In this document: positions 26,243-37,253 of the stretch, piece by piece
Layout of the letters: each line of letters opens with the position of its first letter
How positions within the stretch are numbered: position 1 is the first letter of the stretch
DNA from: Watersipora subatra
Lineage: Eukaryota; Bryozoa; Gymnolaemata; Cheilostomatida; Watersiporidae
DNA: 64,000 nt
Reading direction: 5' to 3'
Assembly: GCF_963576615.1 (NCBI RefSeq)
Contig: NC_088715.1
Span: 29,650,463-29,714,462, forward strand
Made by a program: the position numbers and the translations under genes
The notes under the pieces: model-generated
What the model was told of the DNA's origin: nothing
Database searches by the model: none
Seen by the model: only the letters and a program-made list of their open reading frames with translations

Positions 26243-27036
26243 TAAACCATAACTGTCACGAACCACTTTTATTGTATTTACTAAGTAAATCAGACACGCT
26301 GATTCTGATTTTGTACTCAAAATATAGATTAGTCCACTAACCTTCAAAGTCATTTAGGCTTTTTTAAAGCGTTTTAAAATTTGTTTCAAAAACAGCACAA
26401 TCGGCATTACAAGCTCCGCCCATAAATATCCGACGAAACCTAGCTTTTTCAAAACGGAAGTTCGGAATGTTTCGTCCGATTTAGAATAACAGAGAAAGGT
26501 GTCTTAAAACCCATTATTATCTAATTCCAGCCTGTAAAATAATTTCAGTTTTCTTATGAAAGGGATATAAACTATTTAAAATTGCTTGCAGCTCGTTACA
26601 TGAAGTTTAAATGGGCTGGACGCCAAGAAAAATGAGCTCAAAAAGTGCGGTTTTATCACAAACTAGCGTTGTTATCGCGCTTTTTAAATATGCAATGCTA
26701 AATAGCTTATCTACCTTTCAGAAAAGACTGATATTATTTTTAAGGCTGAATTTAGATATTAATGGATTTTAAAACACCTATCTCCATTATTCTAAATCGG
26801 TCTAAACATACCTACATAACTTCTGTTCCTAAAAAAGCTAGGTTACATCACGTATTTATGGGCGGAGCTTGTTATGCTGATTGTGTTGTTTTTGAAACCG
26901 GTATTAAAACGCTATAAAAATCTTTCATTACTCTGAAAGTTAGTGGCCTAATCTTTATTTTTATTACAAAATCGCAATCAGCGTGTATGATTTAGCTAGT
27001 AAATACGATAAAAGTTGTTCGTGGCAGTGATGGTTT
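26243..27036. mobile_element. Foldback element with arms of about 330 bp
   Basis: The left arm (from AAACCATAACTGTCAC at 26243) and the right arm (ending at 27036) are complementary over roughly 330 bases, with a short middle. No coding capacity is seen. It is complete in this copy; the copy at 22007 lacks the outer half of its right arm. Neither target duplication nor superfamily could be assigned. Confidence 0.8.
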
Positions 27037-30000
27037 AAATCAAAAATTAACACCCTTCTGGATGAAGTATTGAGCAAAAAAGTAGTACATTTCATGTCAA
27101 ACCACTTTACCAATGCAGTATACAGAAATGCATTTAGTTAGGTACAACCTATTGCGCATGGAAGGTTCTTGCAAATGTTGACAAGGATTTTACATCACAC
27201 TCAAAAACCCTTTAGTGCAATCACTTCACACGCAAGCATCAAATGTGTAGTCTCCCATTTTGGCTGGGTTAATTTAGAAATGATAACCCAACGTGGCAGG
27301 CCTACCGATAAACCGTACATGCAATTATATTTCACATGACTTACAGCATCGGGCACACCATAGAATAATGTGGTGATTATTTCAGTATGTTAGATGTCGT
27401 CCACTCTGATTCATACGGTGTTCAAACATGCAGATAGCTCTACTCAACCAATTTATAAAGAGAATCATCATTATCGATTAAAATGAAAAAAATCTGATTA
27501 TTTTATGGAATAATTATGACGCTTAACAAGTTTGTTGTGTATATATCATAATTAATTTTTTTTGCAAACTACTCGGAGCAAAGCAACAAAAAATACAAAC
27601 CATTGGGTAGATACATGCACCAATAATCAGATGAAATGTGGTTTCGGAAACTTATTTTCTCATTTTTTATTGTTTTTCAATTAAGAAAAGTTGCAAGTTC
27701 AAACAATACAAATGAATCATTTGACATTAAGCCATATCTCTATAGGGTTTTCGTACTGTCACATTTTTGCTTCAGAGAGAATGGACAGCGTTTTTCTGTT
27801 GATTCAACGGTATAATGCATTATTTATCGTCCTATACCGCTGAATATTGAACTGAAAACTTTTAGTTCAATGCCGATGACTGCTGTCCGAGCTGCTGACT
27901 TTGATTTGACAAGGCTTTAATTTTGAAATCCTTACTTGCGAAATGTAGAGTGCATGCCAATTTTAAGAGGTTTAGGTATAAAAACGCGAGAATGCTGCCT
28001 TTAGCCGTATATTTTTGTCATGCACAAGTGAGGTGCATGTAAATTTATTTTAGCTGAACTAAAATATAGAGGTGTTACAATAGAATGTGGGAAATATAGT
28101 AGAGGCAAGGATATGTACTGATGGACCATTCAAGTTAATTTTTTTTGCTTTGGTTAATATTTCAGTTGCCCTTTCTGATAAAGTATTCTTGAAAATGTAA
28201 CTATTCAGGCTACGCATCATAAAACATAGCTTGAATAATCTTAATTATTCATTACCGTTGAAATATTAGTTTTACCGTTTTAGATAATGCTAAATTAAAT
28301 AATTATCTAAAGACACAAAATAAATATTAGTTAAACTTGTTTTTGTTCCTTCAAATTTATTTAGTGACGTTATATCAGTTGTACTCGTATATTTACCAGA
28401 ATGTTTAAAGCGATATAGCCGCCTGCGTTGACAAGCCATTTGCAAAAATAAAAGTAAGTACTACTTTTCGTGCATAGCGGTCAAATTGATGTGTATATAG
28501 AAACCCAACGTATTATGCTTGAGTACAGTATATAGTGAATGAATACAAGTAGACCGTTCTTGACAACACTGGGATAGTAACTGAGGACAAATTTCATGCA
28601 GGATGATAAAAACCACATGATGAAATAGAATGTGATACATCGCCACTAATGACCATAGTTAACCCACTAAATGACCATGGCTGAACAATGTTAGCTGACA
28701 TACTTTGACATCTCCTTTTTTCCAAAATTAGACTTCTGGTTAGTTTCGGTGTGAGAAAACTCGAAAGAGATATTCACCAATCCAAAAAATATTTAAGCCG
28801 TGGTGTCTCTAAACTGAGATAAAATGGAGCTAAAATAAAACATGAACATATTCATGCTGCTTGCGATCCACTCTACTACATATCTAATATGTGATAGCAA
28901 ATCCATGCATAGTAGCAATACGCCATATCAGCCATAAAATATGCTAAGCTAGAACATGAAATGATTTATGCTGCAGGCGTACTACAAGTATAATCTCACG
29001 ACCAAACGAGCAAATGCAAAGTTTGGGAGTTTTTTTGATAAATGCATGTGCACACAAATTACAAAAATTTTTCATCAACAATGAGACGAAACCTTGTTTC
29101 GAAATCTCATCAACAAATTTAACCGCTGTTTTGTAGAGTCGTTAAAGTATAATAACGATACAAAACACATTTAAACCTATTTAAATATGTTACCAAGTCT
29201 TTGTAAACTGTTGGCAGTATCTTAAAACTTACCCATCTGATCGGATTATACACATTAGACAGATTAATTTGTACGAAAATTGCCACAAAACGCTTGAAAA
29301 GCTTTGTTTAATAAAAGTTAAGACCGGCCTACGATGCGCCAATAAAGCCGTCCGACAGATAGTAGAACTATTTAGCAGTGCAAATTTTATGAAAAACCCC
29401 TGCTCATTTCATCAGTCTGTGGCATTGTTTACATGTTATCGAATTTATTCGAAGGTTAATGCAATGAAAGTACACCGTTTGAGGCATATACCGAATTACA
29501 GGTACGAAATTGTGGTACACAGTTTATCAGCCTATGTTTTTTGTCCAATCACCAAAGGTTTCCTTATTTAAAACGTTGGAAAAAAATATTTACAACTTAT
29601 GTACAAGCTAGGGCCGAACTACAACACCCCTTTATGACGAGAACATTTTTTATTTTAGTTACTGCAGTTTGCAGAGAGCTTTCAGACGCGTGAACGCTCA
29701 TACTTGCCTTCTGTTAAAGATCGCTCTCAAAACCATTCTACATTCAACGCAACCTACTTTCAAACTGTATATAGTACCCAGTAGCTTGCCATTTTACTTC
29801 TACTTTTGCATTTCAGAGTTATAATAAACATGTTTTCTTATCGTTGTTGGTAAAATACATACATTACAGTCGGTTAGGCCTACATCTTCAATTAATATTT
29901 TTTTTGTGGAACCTGTTTGAGATAGTAGTAGCTTGGGTGGAATTTTTTGTGTGATTAGATGTGGTTTATTATAATATTAAACCAAGCTTTTCAAGCTATT

Positions 30001-30735
30001 TCTAGAACATTTCTATTTCAAACAAGTCTCATTTACACTATACTCAGTCAATTCCTGCTGAGAACTACTTTTTCAACAACCAACAGTACCCTTTATTTTT
30101 TCCATTATCACTTTGGTCGGCGGGCTGTATGACAATGGAAATTCTAGTATATATGACAGAAAACTAAACAATGTTAGCTGACTTCGTATTATGACAATAG
30201 CAGTATTTGCAAGTTTGATTAGCCGGTGGGCCACTATGACTGGTAGTTAATAAACCTTACTGCGAGGAAATAACACGCTGGCAAGCAAAAACAATTGATT
30301 ACTCCAACAATTACGCTGGAAAAGATATGAGTGTGCATTGTATGTATATAACTTGCTGTGGAAATCCTATCAAATGTCACTGCAGCTGTACTGCTTTATG
30401 ATAGACTCACATAATAGCTATTTACAATATATCATGATATGGCATTCAGGAATTTTTGTTTTTCGGTTCTTTGTTTTTCACAGTGTAGCCTCATCAATTA
30501 GCATGCTAAATTGTGTCGGTTATATAACTGTATGTTCTTGGTAAACCCTTCTTATAAATTAATCTGTAAACTTATCTTGTTGTTTCTTGTTTCTGCTGCA
30601 AACTGGTTTTCATATCACTTATCCAGTGTCAGCTGAAAAATAAAGATGAGCGTAGTGAAACCGCTATACAAGTAACATTTCAATCGAGGTGCAGCATAGT
30701 AGTGCAGCACTTTATGATGAATTATATATTGATAT
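27037..30735. other. No gene recognised
   Basis: An AT-rich interval between the foldback element and the LTR retrotransposon. Open frames of up to 100 codons (for example 29269-29571, plus strand) show no domain, signal peptide or splice context that I can support. No tandem or inverted repeat stands out. Confidence 0.5.
30731..30735. repeat. 5-bp target site duplication
   Basis: GATAT precedes the LTR element and recurs directly after it at 34516-34520, marking an insertion event. Confidence 0.9.
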
Positions 30736-30997
30736 TGTTATGTTTCTGCACAGAAGCAATTAAATAGAGTATTAAATTAGAGAAATGGTTTATTGCACAC
30801 TCCAGAGACAACTGATTTGATAACAGAAAACCCAAGTATTTATATGTTTGGTCATAGAAAAGCTTTGTAAAAAGCTACAAGCATTATTAATAGCTATAAT
30901 GAGACAGTACTATATAATATTAGCTTGTATAAAGCTTTAGCTAAAAAGCATAATGTTTGTTGGCAAAGTACCAATAATACTTGGCACTTGCATGACA
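30736..30997 (-). repeat. 3' LTR of Gypsy element
   Basis: 262 bp, TG...CA. It differs from the other LTR only at 30981 (T, against C at 34499). It carries a minus-strand AATAAA at 30789-30794. In minus-strand reading it follows a purine tract, AGTGAGGAGG (complement of 30998-31007), the likely polypurine tract. Confidence 0.95.
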
Positions 30998-32257
30998 CCT
31001 CCTCACTAAGCTAAAGGTTCTTTCTGGTTCTCTTAGACCTTCGGGGTTTGTCTCTGCTATATCAGAGCCAATGCGAGGCCAATAGACAGCAGTTCGAGCT
31101 AGCTTCTTCATTCTTTCCATTCCAAAGTGTCCAAGGTGAAGGATCTTTAATACTTCCTGTTGTAACTTGACAGGAATGACTACTCTGTTGCCATATAGAA
31201 GACAACCTTCAGTGATAGAAAGTGAATCTGAGATCTTGTGGAAGAGTGACAGCTGAGTCTCCTTCATCTCTTTGTTACCAGGCCATCCTTCTGCTGTGTA
31301 GCGCATTACTGTGGCTAGTGTTGGGTCTTTCTTTGTCTCCTTTGCTAGAACATTGTAGTCTGTAGAGTTGAGCTGTTGTCCAATAGTGTGAATAGTGCAT
31401 ACTGTATCAACATCATCCTCATCTTCTCTTGCATCAAACTCTTCATCAGGTCCAACTGGCAATCTTGAGAGGACATCTGCATTTTGATGATGCTGGGTAG
31501 ATCTGTATTCTATGGTGTAGTCATACTGATTTAGTACCAAAGTATTTAGAGCAAATATAATTGAGAGAGCTTCTTTTTGTATTTGTCCATATTTCCTCTG
31601 TGTGCTGGTCAGTGTTTTTGAAACATTGGCTATTGGTCTCTCACTTCCATCAGGATAACGATGAAATAGTACAGCTCCCAGTCCAGTTTCTGAAGCATCA
31701 CATGAGATTCCAATGTCAAGATCTGGGTTGAAGTGTGCTAAGACACTATCAGTTGATAGCATATCTTTCAGTTTGTTGAAGCTCTTTTCTTGTTCAGTGC
31801 CCCACTTCCAGGTCTCTCCTTTGCGTGTCAGTTTGTGCAATGGTCCTGTGAGTTGTGACAGATTGGGTATGAACTTGCTGTAGAATTGTGTAGCTCCTAA
31901 GAAAGATCTTAGCTGAGTTAAGTCTGTTGGGACTGGCATCTGTTGTACTGCATCTGCCTTCTTTCCTTTAGTGATTCCCTTTGAAGTGAGTTTGTGTCCC
32001 AGATACTCTACTGTAGGTTGAGCAAAACAGCACTTGTCTTTTCTACATCTGAGCCATCTTTCTTCTAATCTTTGAAGAAGTCGACGTAAGTTTTGTAGAT
32101 GGCTCTCTGCATTGGCTCCACTCACTAGTATATCATCTAGGTATACTGCTACTCCTGGGAGGTCTTGTGTCAGTTGCTCCATGATTTCTTGAAAATACCC
32201 TGGTGCTGAGCTTATGCCAAAGGGCAACCTCTTCTGTAGTAGTACTCCTGCTAGTCG
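30941..32257 (-). pseudogene. Gypsy pol: end of RT, partial RNase H, truncated integrase
   Basis: This follows in the same frame as the upstream RT part after a TGA at 32258-32260. It starts with LPFGISSAPGYFQ of the reverse transcriptase, then the catalytic YLDD (YLDDILVSG), the thumb, and RNase H beginning SCDASETGLGAVLFH. RNase H jumps from SIIFALNTLVL to NQYDYTIEYRST, losing about 50 residues including the TDHK region, with the frame kept. The integrase zinc-finger region (LHLGHFGMERMKKLARTAVY) is followed at once by pol C-terminal sequence, so the catalytic core is missing. The frame ends in the 3' LTR. Confidence 0.9.
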
Positions 32258-32677
32258 TCATTGACTTTCTGGTGCCAACAATATTTGATTGTAGGCATCT
32301 GCTAAATCAATCTTTATGTAGCAATAGCCTCCACCTAGTTTTCTGATTAGATCTTCTGGTAGTGGGATAGGTTTCCTATGTGTTTCTAGCTGATTATTGA
32401 TAGTCTTGGAGTAGTCTCCACATACTCTGATCTTCCCTGCAGCTTGACCTGTTGTAGATTTGCGTACAGGTACAACTGGTGTTCCATACTGGTTGAATTG
32501 AGTTGGTTCCCATATGCCTTTAGCTACACCTGCTTCGTATGCTTGGTTGAGCTCTTCTGTCAAGGCAATAGGAACTGGTCTGGGTCGACAGAAGACTGGC
32601 TTTGTTGAAGGTTTGAAGTTTATCTCTAGTTCAAAGTTCTTGAGACATCCTAGCTCGTCTTTGAATATTTCTGGAAA
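32258..32677 (-). pseudogene. Gypsy pol: start of reverse transcriptase
   Basis: This sits between the two in-frame stops and is in the same frame as both neighbours. It opens with FPEIFKDELG linker sequence, then RPRPVPIALTEEL, the GTPVVPVRK strand, and KIDLADAYNQ with the first catalytic Asp of the RT palm. The stops at both ends are single-codon lesions in one original polyprotein frame, not frameshift signals. Confidence 0.88.
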
Positions 32678-34120
32678 TTATTTGCACATCTCCTTACACT
32701 TGATTTGTAACCTCCCATCTGGCTGGTTCTCTGTGATTGTTGATACAAGGTTCTGTTGTAGCTTGTCATCAATAGAGATGCCTAGTTGCTGTATAGCAGT
32801 TCTTCCTAGTAGGTTGAGATCTTGTACAGCACTAATCACAAATGGTAGTCTGACTTCTTTCTGTGCATCCAATTGGGCAGTTAGCTCACATCTGCCAAGC
32901 GTCTCTATGAGATGTCCTGAGGCTGATTTGTAGTTAACTGTAGTAGGTTTTAGGTTTGGCTTTCCTAGCTTCTCCCATATTGATTTACAGATGAAGTTGT
33001 CACATGCTCCAGTGTCCAGTTCAAGTGTGAAGTTGTCTCCCTCCAGTTTGATGTTTTCAGCAAGTTTCACCATCTTGGTTGATGTGCATTCTATCATCTT
33101 TACTGGTTTTTCTGCTGCAGATGATTTCTTTTTCTTGCATGCTCTTTCTATGTGACCTTGTTTAGAACAAAAGTTGCAGGTGGCTGCTTTGAATCTGCAG
33201 TCATCCGCTGTATGGTTAGTTCGGTCACATCTGTAGCATAGCTTTCCTTCCTTCTGCTTGTCAGGTGTAGAGTTGTTTTTCTGGATTGGTTTGTATCTTG
33301 ATTTCTGTTGAGCAACCTTGTTGACTTTGGACGAGTTTCCATAAACTGTCTCTTTGGCAACTTTAGCTGCTTCTCCTGTTTCCTGTGCTACCTGTATAGC
33401 TTTGTTGAAGTTGAGTTCATTGTCCTTGACCTTGAAGAGAGATTTGAGAACTGCTTCATTGTTTACAGAGCAGATAAATCTTGTTCTGAGAGCCTCATCT
33501 AATGGATCTGTAATGTCTATGAAGGCACATGTAGTTGCATCTTGACGAATTCTGGCAGCTAACTCTTGAATAGTTTCTCCAGGTTTCCTCTGCATGTCAC
33601 TCCAATACTTGTAACGCTCTCTAACAATGAAGCGCTTAGGGTCATACTGGTCTTTGAGAAATTCCAGTATTTCATCCATGTTGAGGTCGTTGATCTGCTT
33701 GGGTGTTGAAAGCTGAGCTGCCATATTACTAAGCTGCTTGTAGAGTGTAGGCTGTTGGTTGGTGAGAAAAGTGCCAGCAATCTTGTCTTGATGAATAGAA
33801 TTTGCTGCAATGAATGTGTTGAATCTGTCTATGTAATCTGTTAGTAGCTCTGCTGTTGGGTCAAAACCTGGGAAGGCTGGAACAGCGGTTGCAGCTGTTT
33901 CTTGTTTCCGTTGTAGGTTTTGTAGTAGTAGCTCCATCAGTTTCTTATTCTCCTCCATTCTTTCATCTTGCTGACGTCTGTATTCCTCTTGTTGCTGCTT
34001 GAACTCCTCATGCTGCTGTTGTCTATGCTCTTCTTGCTGCTTTCTCTGCTCCTCTTGCTGCTGTCTCTGGTCCTCCTGCTGCTTCTGCATTAGCTTGATC
34101 AGGTCTGCTACTTCTGCCAT
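32678..34120 (-). CDS. Gypsy Gag and aspartic protease (480 aa)
   Basis: An open frame from ATG (34118-34120) to a premature TAA. Residues about 10-75 are a Gln/Glu-rich coiled coil. Residues about 80-260 resemble a Gag capsid region. Two CCHC zinc knuckles follow: C295-x2-C-x4-H-x4-C and C315-x2-C-x4-H-x4-C. The pepsin-like protease has its active site LELDTGA at about 367-373 and a LLGR motif at about 437-440. In related elements this continues in frame into reverse transcriptase, and the sequence after the TAA does so here. The protein could in principle still make particles. Confidence 0.9.
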   Translation of the reverse strand: MAEVADLIKLMQKQQEDQRQQQEEQRKQQEEHRQQQHEEFKQQQEEYRRQQDERMEENKKLMELLLQNLQRKQETAATAVPAFPGFDPTAELLTDYIDRFNTFIAANSIHQDKIAGTFLTNQQPTLYKQLSNMAAQLSTPKQINDLNMDEILEFLKDQYDPKRFIVRERYKYWSDMQRKPGETIQELAARIRQDATTCAFIDITDPLDEALRTRFICSVNNEAVLKSLFKVKDNELNFNKAIQVAQETGEAAKVAKETVYGNSSKVNKVAQQKSRYKPIQKNNSTPDKQKEGKLCYRCDRTNHTADDCRFKAATCNFCSKQGHIERACKKKKSSAAEKPVKMIECTSTKMVKLAENIKLEGDNFTLELDTGACDNFICKSIWEKLGKPNLKPTTVNYKSASGHLIETLGRCELTAQLDAQKEVRLPFVISAVQDLNLLGRTAIQQLGISIDDKLQQNLVSTITENQPDGRLQIKCKEMCK

Positions 34121-34232
34121 TGTAGTGGTGCAATTTTGAACAGTTACTCTTGTAATAAACTAGAACTCTTTGTATCGATTTTATCAATGATAAAATCTGA
34201 ACAAAACTCTTTGTAACTGTTCAAAAGAGAAA

Positions 34233-34245
34233 TCCTTGTCGCCAA
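34233..34245 (-). promoter_or_regulatory. Probable primer-binding site of Gypsy element
   Basis: On the minus strand, TGGCGACAAGGAT lies eight bases inside the 5' LTR. A TGGCGAC start near the LTR is usual for tRNA-primed Gypsy elements. The tRNA is not identified. Confidence 0.5.
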
Positions 34246-34253
34246 TTAGCTTC

Positions 34254-34515
34254 TGTTATGTTTCTGCACAGAAGCAATTAAATAGAGTATTAAATTAGAG
34301 AAATGGTTTATTGCACACTCCAGAGACAACTGATTTGATAACAGAAAACCCAAGTATTTATATGTTTGGTCATAGAAAAGCTTTGTAAAAAGCTACAAGC
34401 ATTATTAATAGCTATAATGAGACAGTACTATATAATATTAGCTTGTATAAAGCTTTAGCTAAAAAGCATAATGTTTGTTGGCAAAGTACCAATAATACCT
34501 GGCACTTGCATGACA
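34254..34515 (-). repeat. 5' LTR of Gypsy element
   Basis: 262 bp, one mismatch with the 3' LTR. A minus-strand AATAAA lies at 34307-34312. GATAT at 34516-34520 completes the target duplication. Confidence 0.95.
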
Positions 34516-34520
34516 GATAT

Positions 34521-35528
34521 CTAAGCAAATGAACTTACCATATTTTTGCTATACTGCTCAATGATTATTAAGTTTAAACGAGGTACCAAAAAACTTTAGT
34601 AAATGTAAGAATTTGAAATGTTTTGTAGTTATTGGTGGGCAGTAACAGTTGCCTTTAAAATGCTGCTACATTCATTGATTGTTTCCATAACTGACTATTA
34701 TTTCCTGCTTCTGCTTCTATGTTTTTCACCAATCGGCTCGCGCCTTTATTGTGGTTTGACCCAAGTTTTTGGAGGTAAATAATACAGTATGTTATCGCTT
34801 CTAACAACAGGTTTCCCTGTGGAGCGCCAATAATGCAGCGCTACATGCACAGTGTAATAGGTAGCTAGTTATGTATCGTTAGGTAAATCTTTTTTTGCCT
34901 TATGAGTGAGCCAAATGCTTGAAAGCTTCTGTTATTTAAGTCTGCATATCATTCATTAATAGCGTGCTGTATTTAAGCCTTTTTTATGTTCAGGAGAAAA
35001 ATAGTAGTTAGTGCCTTAGTTTTGGCTTGGTACTTTAGCTCAGTAGGTATATCAATAAAGGTGTCTTGACTTAGACAACACTTTTACCAACATTGATATA
35101 GAAATCGGTTCATTTTGAAGTGAGCGCTCATGTTCTTACTCTGACATGTCAATTTCACTTAGTTTTTTTCTGTATTAGTTAATTATTTTAAGTTATTATC
35201 CTTAATCATGAGATTTAAACCTTGTTTGCATTTTAATAACTTTGTTCACAATATTGAAAAATTATCATAATGGTTGCATTACCTTACTTTGATATTTCAT
35301 GCAGGTTTTATTTATCTTTCAAAACTTTTCTTGTTGTTTTGTTGTTAGTTTAATCTGCAACAATAGATAAAACTTGTGGATTACATTGCATTTGCATAGA
35401 ACGTTACCAGCATACCACTGGTGTTGATGACAACTGTAAAAGCATATTATATGCAAACTTACAGTGCCTGCTGCCACAGTTACAAGTAAATGTGGAAGTC
35501 CTGCTTATATTTTCATTATAGAGATAAG
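34521..35528. other. Interval upstream of dehydrogenase pseudogene
   Basis: No coding exon is recognised. It would hold the promoter and 5' UTR of the dehydrogenase gene. ATTATAG just before AGATAAGATG could be a 3' splice site of a 5' UTR exon, but this is not firm. Confidence 0.4.
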
Positions 35529-35770
35529 ATGAGAAGACCTTTAGTCTGTGTTCTCTCTGCAGAACTAAAACTCACTGAGGAATTGAAGCGGCACTGTGCT
35601 CATAAATGTGAAAAGATTGTTGCCATCTCTCCTGAAGATGTTCAACAAAAAGATAGAGTGTTATAGAACGAAGCGGACATCATTCTCTCAGATCCACACT
35701 TTGCACATTTGTGGTTGAACGGTCTACATGATCTCAAATTTATTCATGGAACGTGGGCTGGAGTTGACAG
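35529..35770 (+). pseudogene. Dehydrogenase exon 1
   Basis: ATG AGA AGA CCT opens MRRPLVCVLSAEL, followed by ADIILSDPHF and FIHGTWAGVD. TAG at 35664-35666 stands where an intact relative would continue. It ends GACAG before donor GTTAG, phase 2. No initiating Met further upstream is needed. Confidence 0.85.
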
Positions 35771-36467
35771 GTTAGCTACAGTTATAAAAATGTTAAGATT
35801 CAATATTACCTAATCTATTCATAATAAATATCAGTTGTGACCAAATACTGGAATTTATCAACTGTTTACGTTAAGCTATTGTATGTGACAAACGCGATTG
35901 AAGACACACTGTTGCACTCAATGTGTATTGTCATATCGCGCACAAAATTATGTTGTTATCACATATTCTTGTATACAAACAAATTTTTACATGTGAAGTT
36001 AATTTGTGTGATCACCTCTGTATGTTAAAAGTGTTGTTTGCTGAAAGAAATATTATTCCCACAAAACACACCAATTTTTTGACTGCCTTCACGCCTGGTA
36101 AACTCAGGATAACTCCTCAATACTCGGGTATGAAGTTAACTACACCTAACATAAAATAAATGCATTGTATAAAATGGATTGTATCCAGTTGTATGGATAG
36201 AAAACTGAATATAAAATTTACATTAATGTAGTAATCCTTAACAAAAAAAGGATCTATTGTCACTCTATTTCAGCGACACTCACGTGAATGTGCAGGTATG
36301 GAACTGTATAGGTGGTAGGGACTGGAATGTGATATGATTTCATCAGCGAGGTTTTACCTAATAGAACACATATGAATGTTGCCGTAAAAATTTCTTTTGA
36401 TGTTCACCACACAGAACTTTTGACAAGCACATCAACCTTACAAGGAACTATATCTCTTTGTTTGTAG

Positions 36468-36629
36468 CTTGATGAGGCTAGTACAGGAGCAAAATTTAAC
36501 TCCCCAATTCCCTTACTGTCGATTTGCAGGGAGGGTTGGGCAAGCCATATCTGATCATGTCATATCATAAATCAAAGCCCACTAGCGTAAATTTCATAAA
36601 GTACATGAAGCGGAGGCAAGGTGTAAATG
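36468..36629 (+). pseudogene. Dehydrogenase exon 2
   Basis: Acceptor TTTGTAG, donor GTTAGT. It encodes the stretch with CRFAGRVGQAISDHVIS, matching the conserved segment after TWAGVD. In-frame TAA (36568-36570) and TAG (36583-36585) interrupt it, and the frame then resumes IKAH..RKFHK. Phase 2 in, phase 2 out. Confidence 0.8.
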
Positions 36630-37253
36630 GTTAGTAGTATATTCATAACATTTGGTCAGCGTCAGTAGACATTTTTATTTGATAATAAATTTGATTATTG
36701 AGTTTAGCTTAAGTACAGGCATGTAAAAGTCACTCTACCCTATTTACAACAGAGACTCATGATGGCTGATGCAACTGGCCAGTTTTGTTTGCTATTAGTA
36801 TATGAATCAGAGGCTATATAGAAATGTGGTGGACCAGTTATATTCTTAAATGATTAGTTTAAATTCTTGTTTTAAAGGAGGCATGAAAACGTATTTTTGA
36901 AATTCACATAGGTAATTTACACAACAAGTTTTCTACTAATATGTGAAAGCCTGACTACCCCTAAAATTGTGTCAGCAATCTATTGTTTCGTAAAGAACGA
37001 GAAAGTTTCTGTTTGTGTGCTGAAGCCACTCTAACTTGTCTACTTTGCTACTAGGCAGCTAAGTGATCTTGATGAGTCAAATATAGATTCATTCTTCCAA
37101 GTTTCATATACAAAATGTTATTAGTTGAGAATTACTTAAGAATTCATACTGCAAAGGATCTTCTGCGAACCCTTTAATGCAAGATTAAGAACTCACCTTT
37201 TTTTTTAATAATATAGAAATATATAAAGATTTTCACGTTAATATATAACCATA

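Larger units (their letters stand above)
22657..26884. repeat. 4.2-kb tandem duplication, copy 2
   Basis: Direct repeat of 14673-22645, without the two later insertions. It is directly adjacent to copy 1, with about 11 bases between the homologous ends. It contains the R copies, the 20-bp hairpin, the 98-codon frame and the foldback element in the same order as copy 1. The copies differ by scattered substitutions and small indels, roughly 4-6 percent by eye. Confidence 0.88.
30736..34515 (-). mobile_element. Young but defective Gypsy LTR retrotransposon
   Basis: A complete insertion: two 262-bp LTRs (30736-30997 and 34254-34515) differing at one base, TG...CA ends and a GATAT target duplication. 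On the minus strand it encodes one in-frame Gag-Pol: zinc-knuckle Gag, DTG protease, reverse transcriptase, part of RNase H and the start of integrase. Two in-frame stops (TAA at 32678-32680, TGA at 32258-32260) and two in-frame deletions (middle of RNase H, and integrase from after its N-terminal finger to the end) make it non-autonomous. The domain order protease-RT-RNase H-integrase is that of Ty3/Gypsy. Confidence 0.95.

Noticed and set aside
29269..29571. 100-codon plus-strand frame
   Set aside because: No domain, signal peptide or homologous context is recognised, and no splice sites or promoter support it.
35664..36585. Alternative genetic code that reads the stops in the dehydrogenase exons as amino acids
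   Set aside because: The positions aligned with TAG and TAA would need different residues at each place by family comparison. Exon 5 also has frameshifts, and the intact piggyBac frame and the dehydrogenase stop codon use standard stops.
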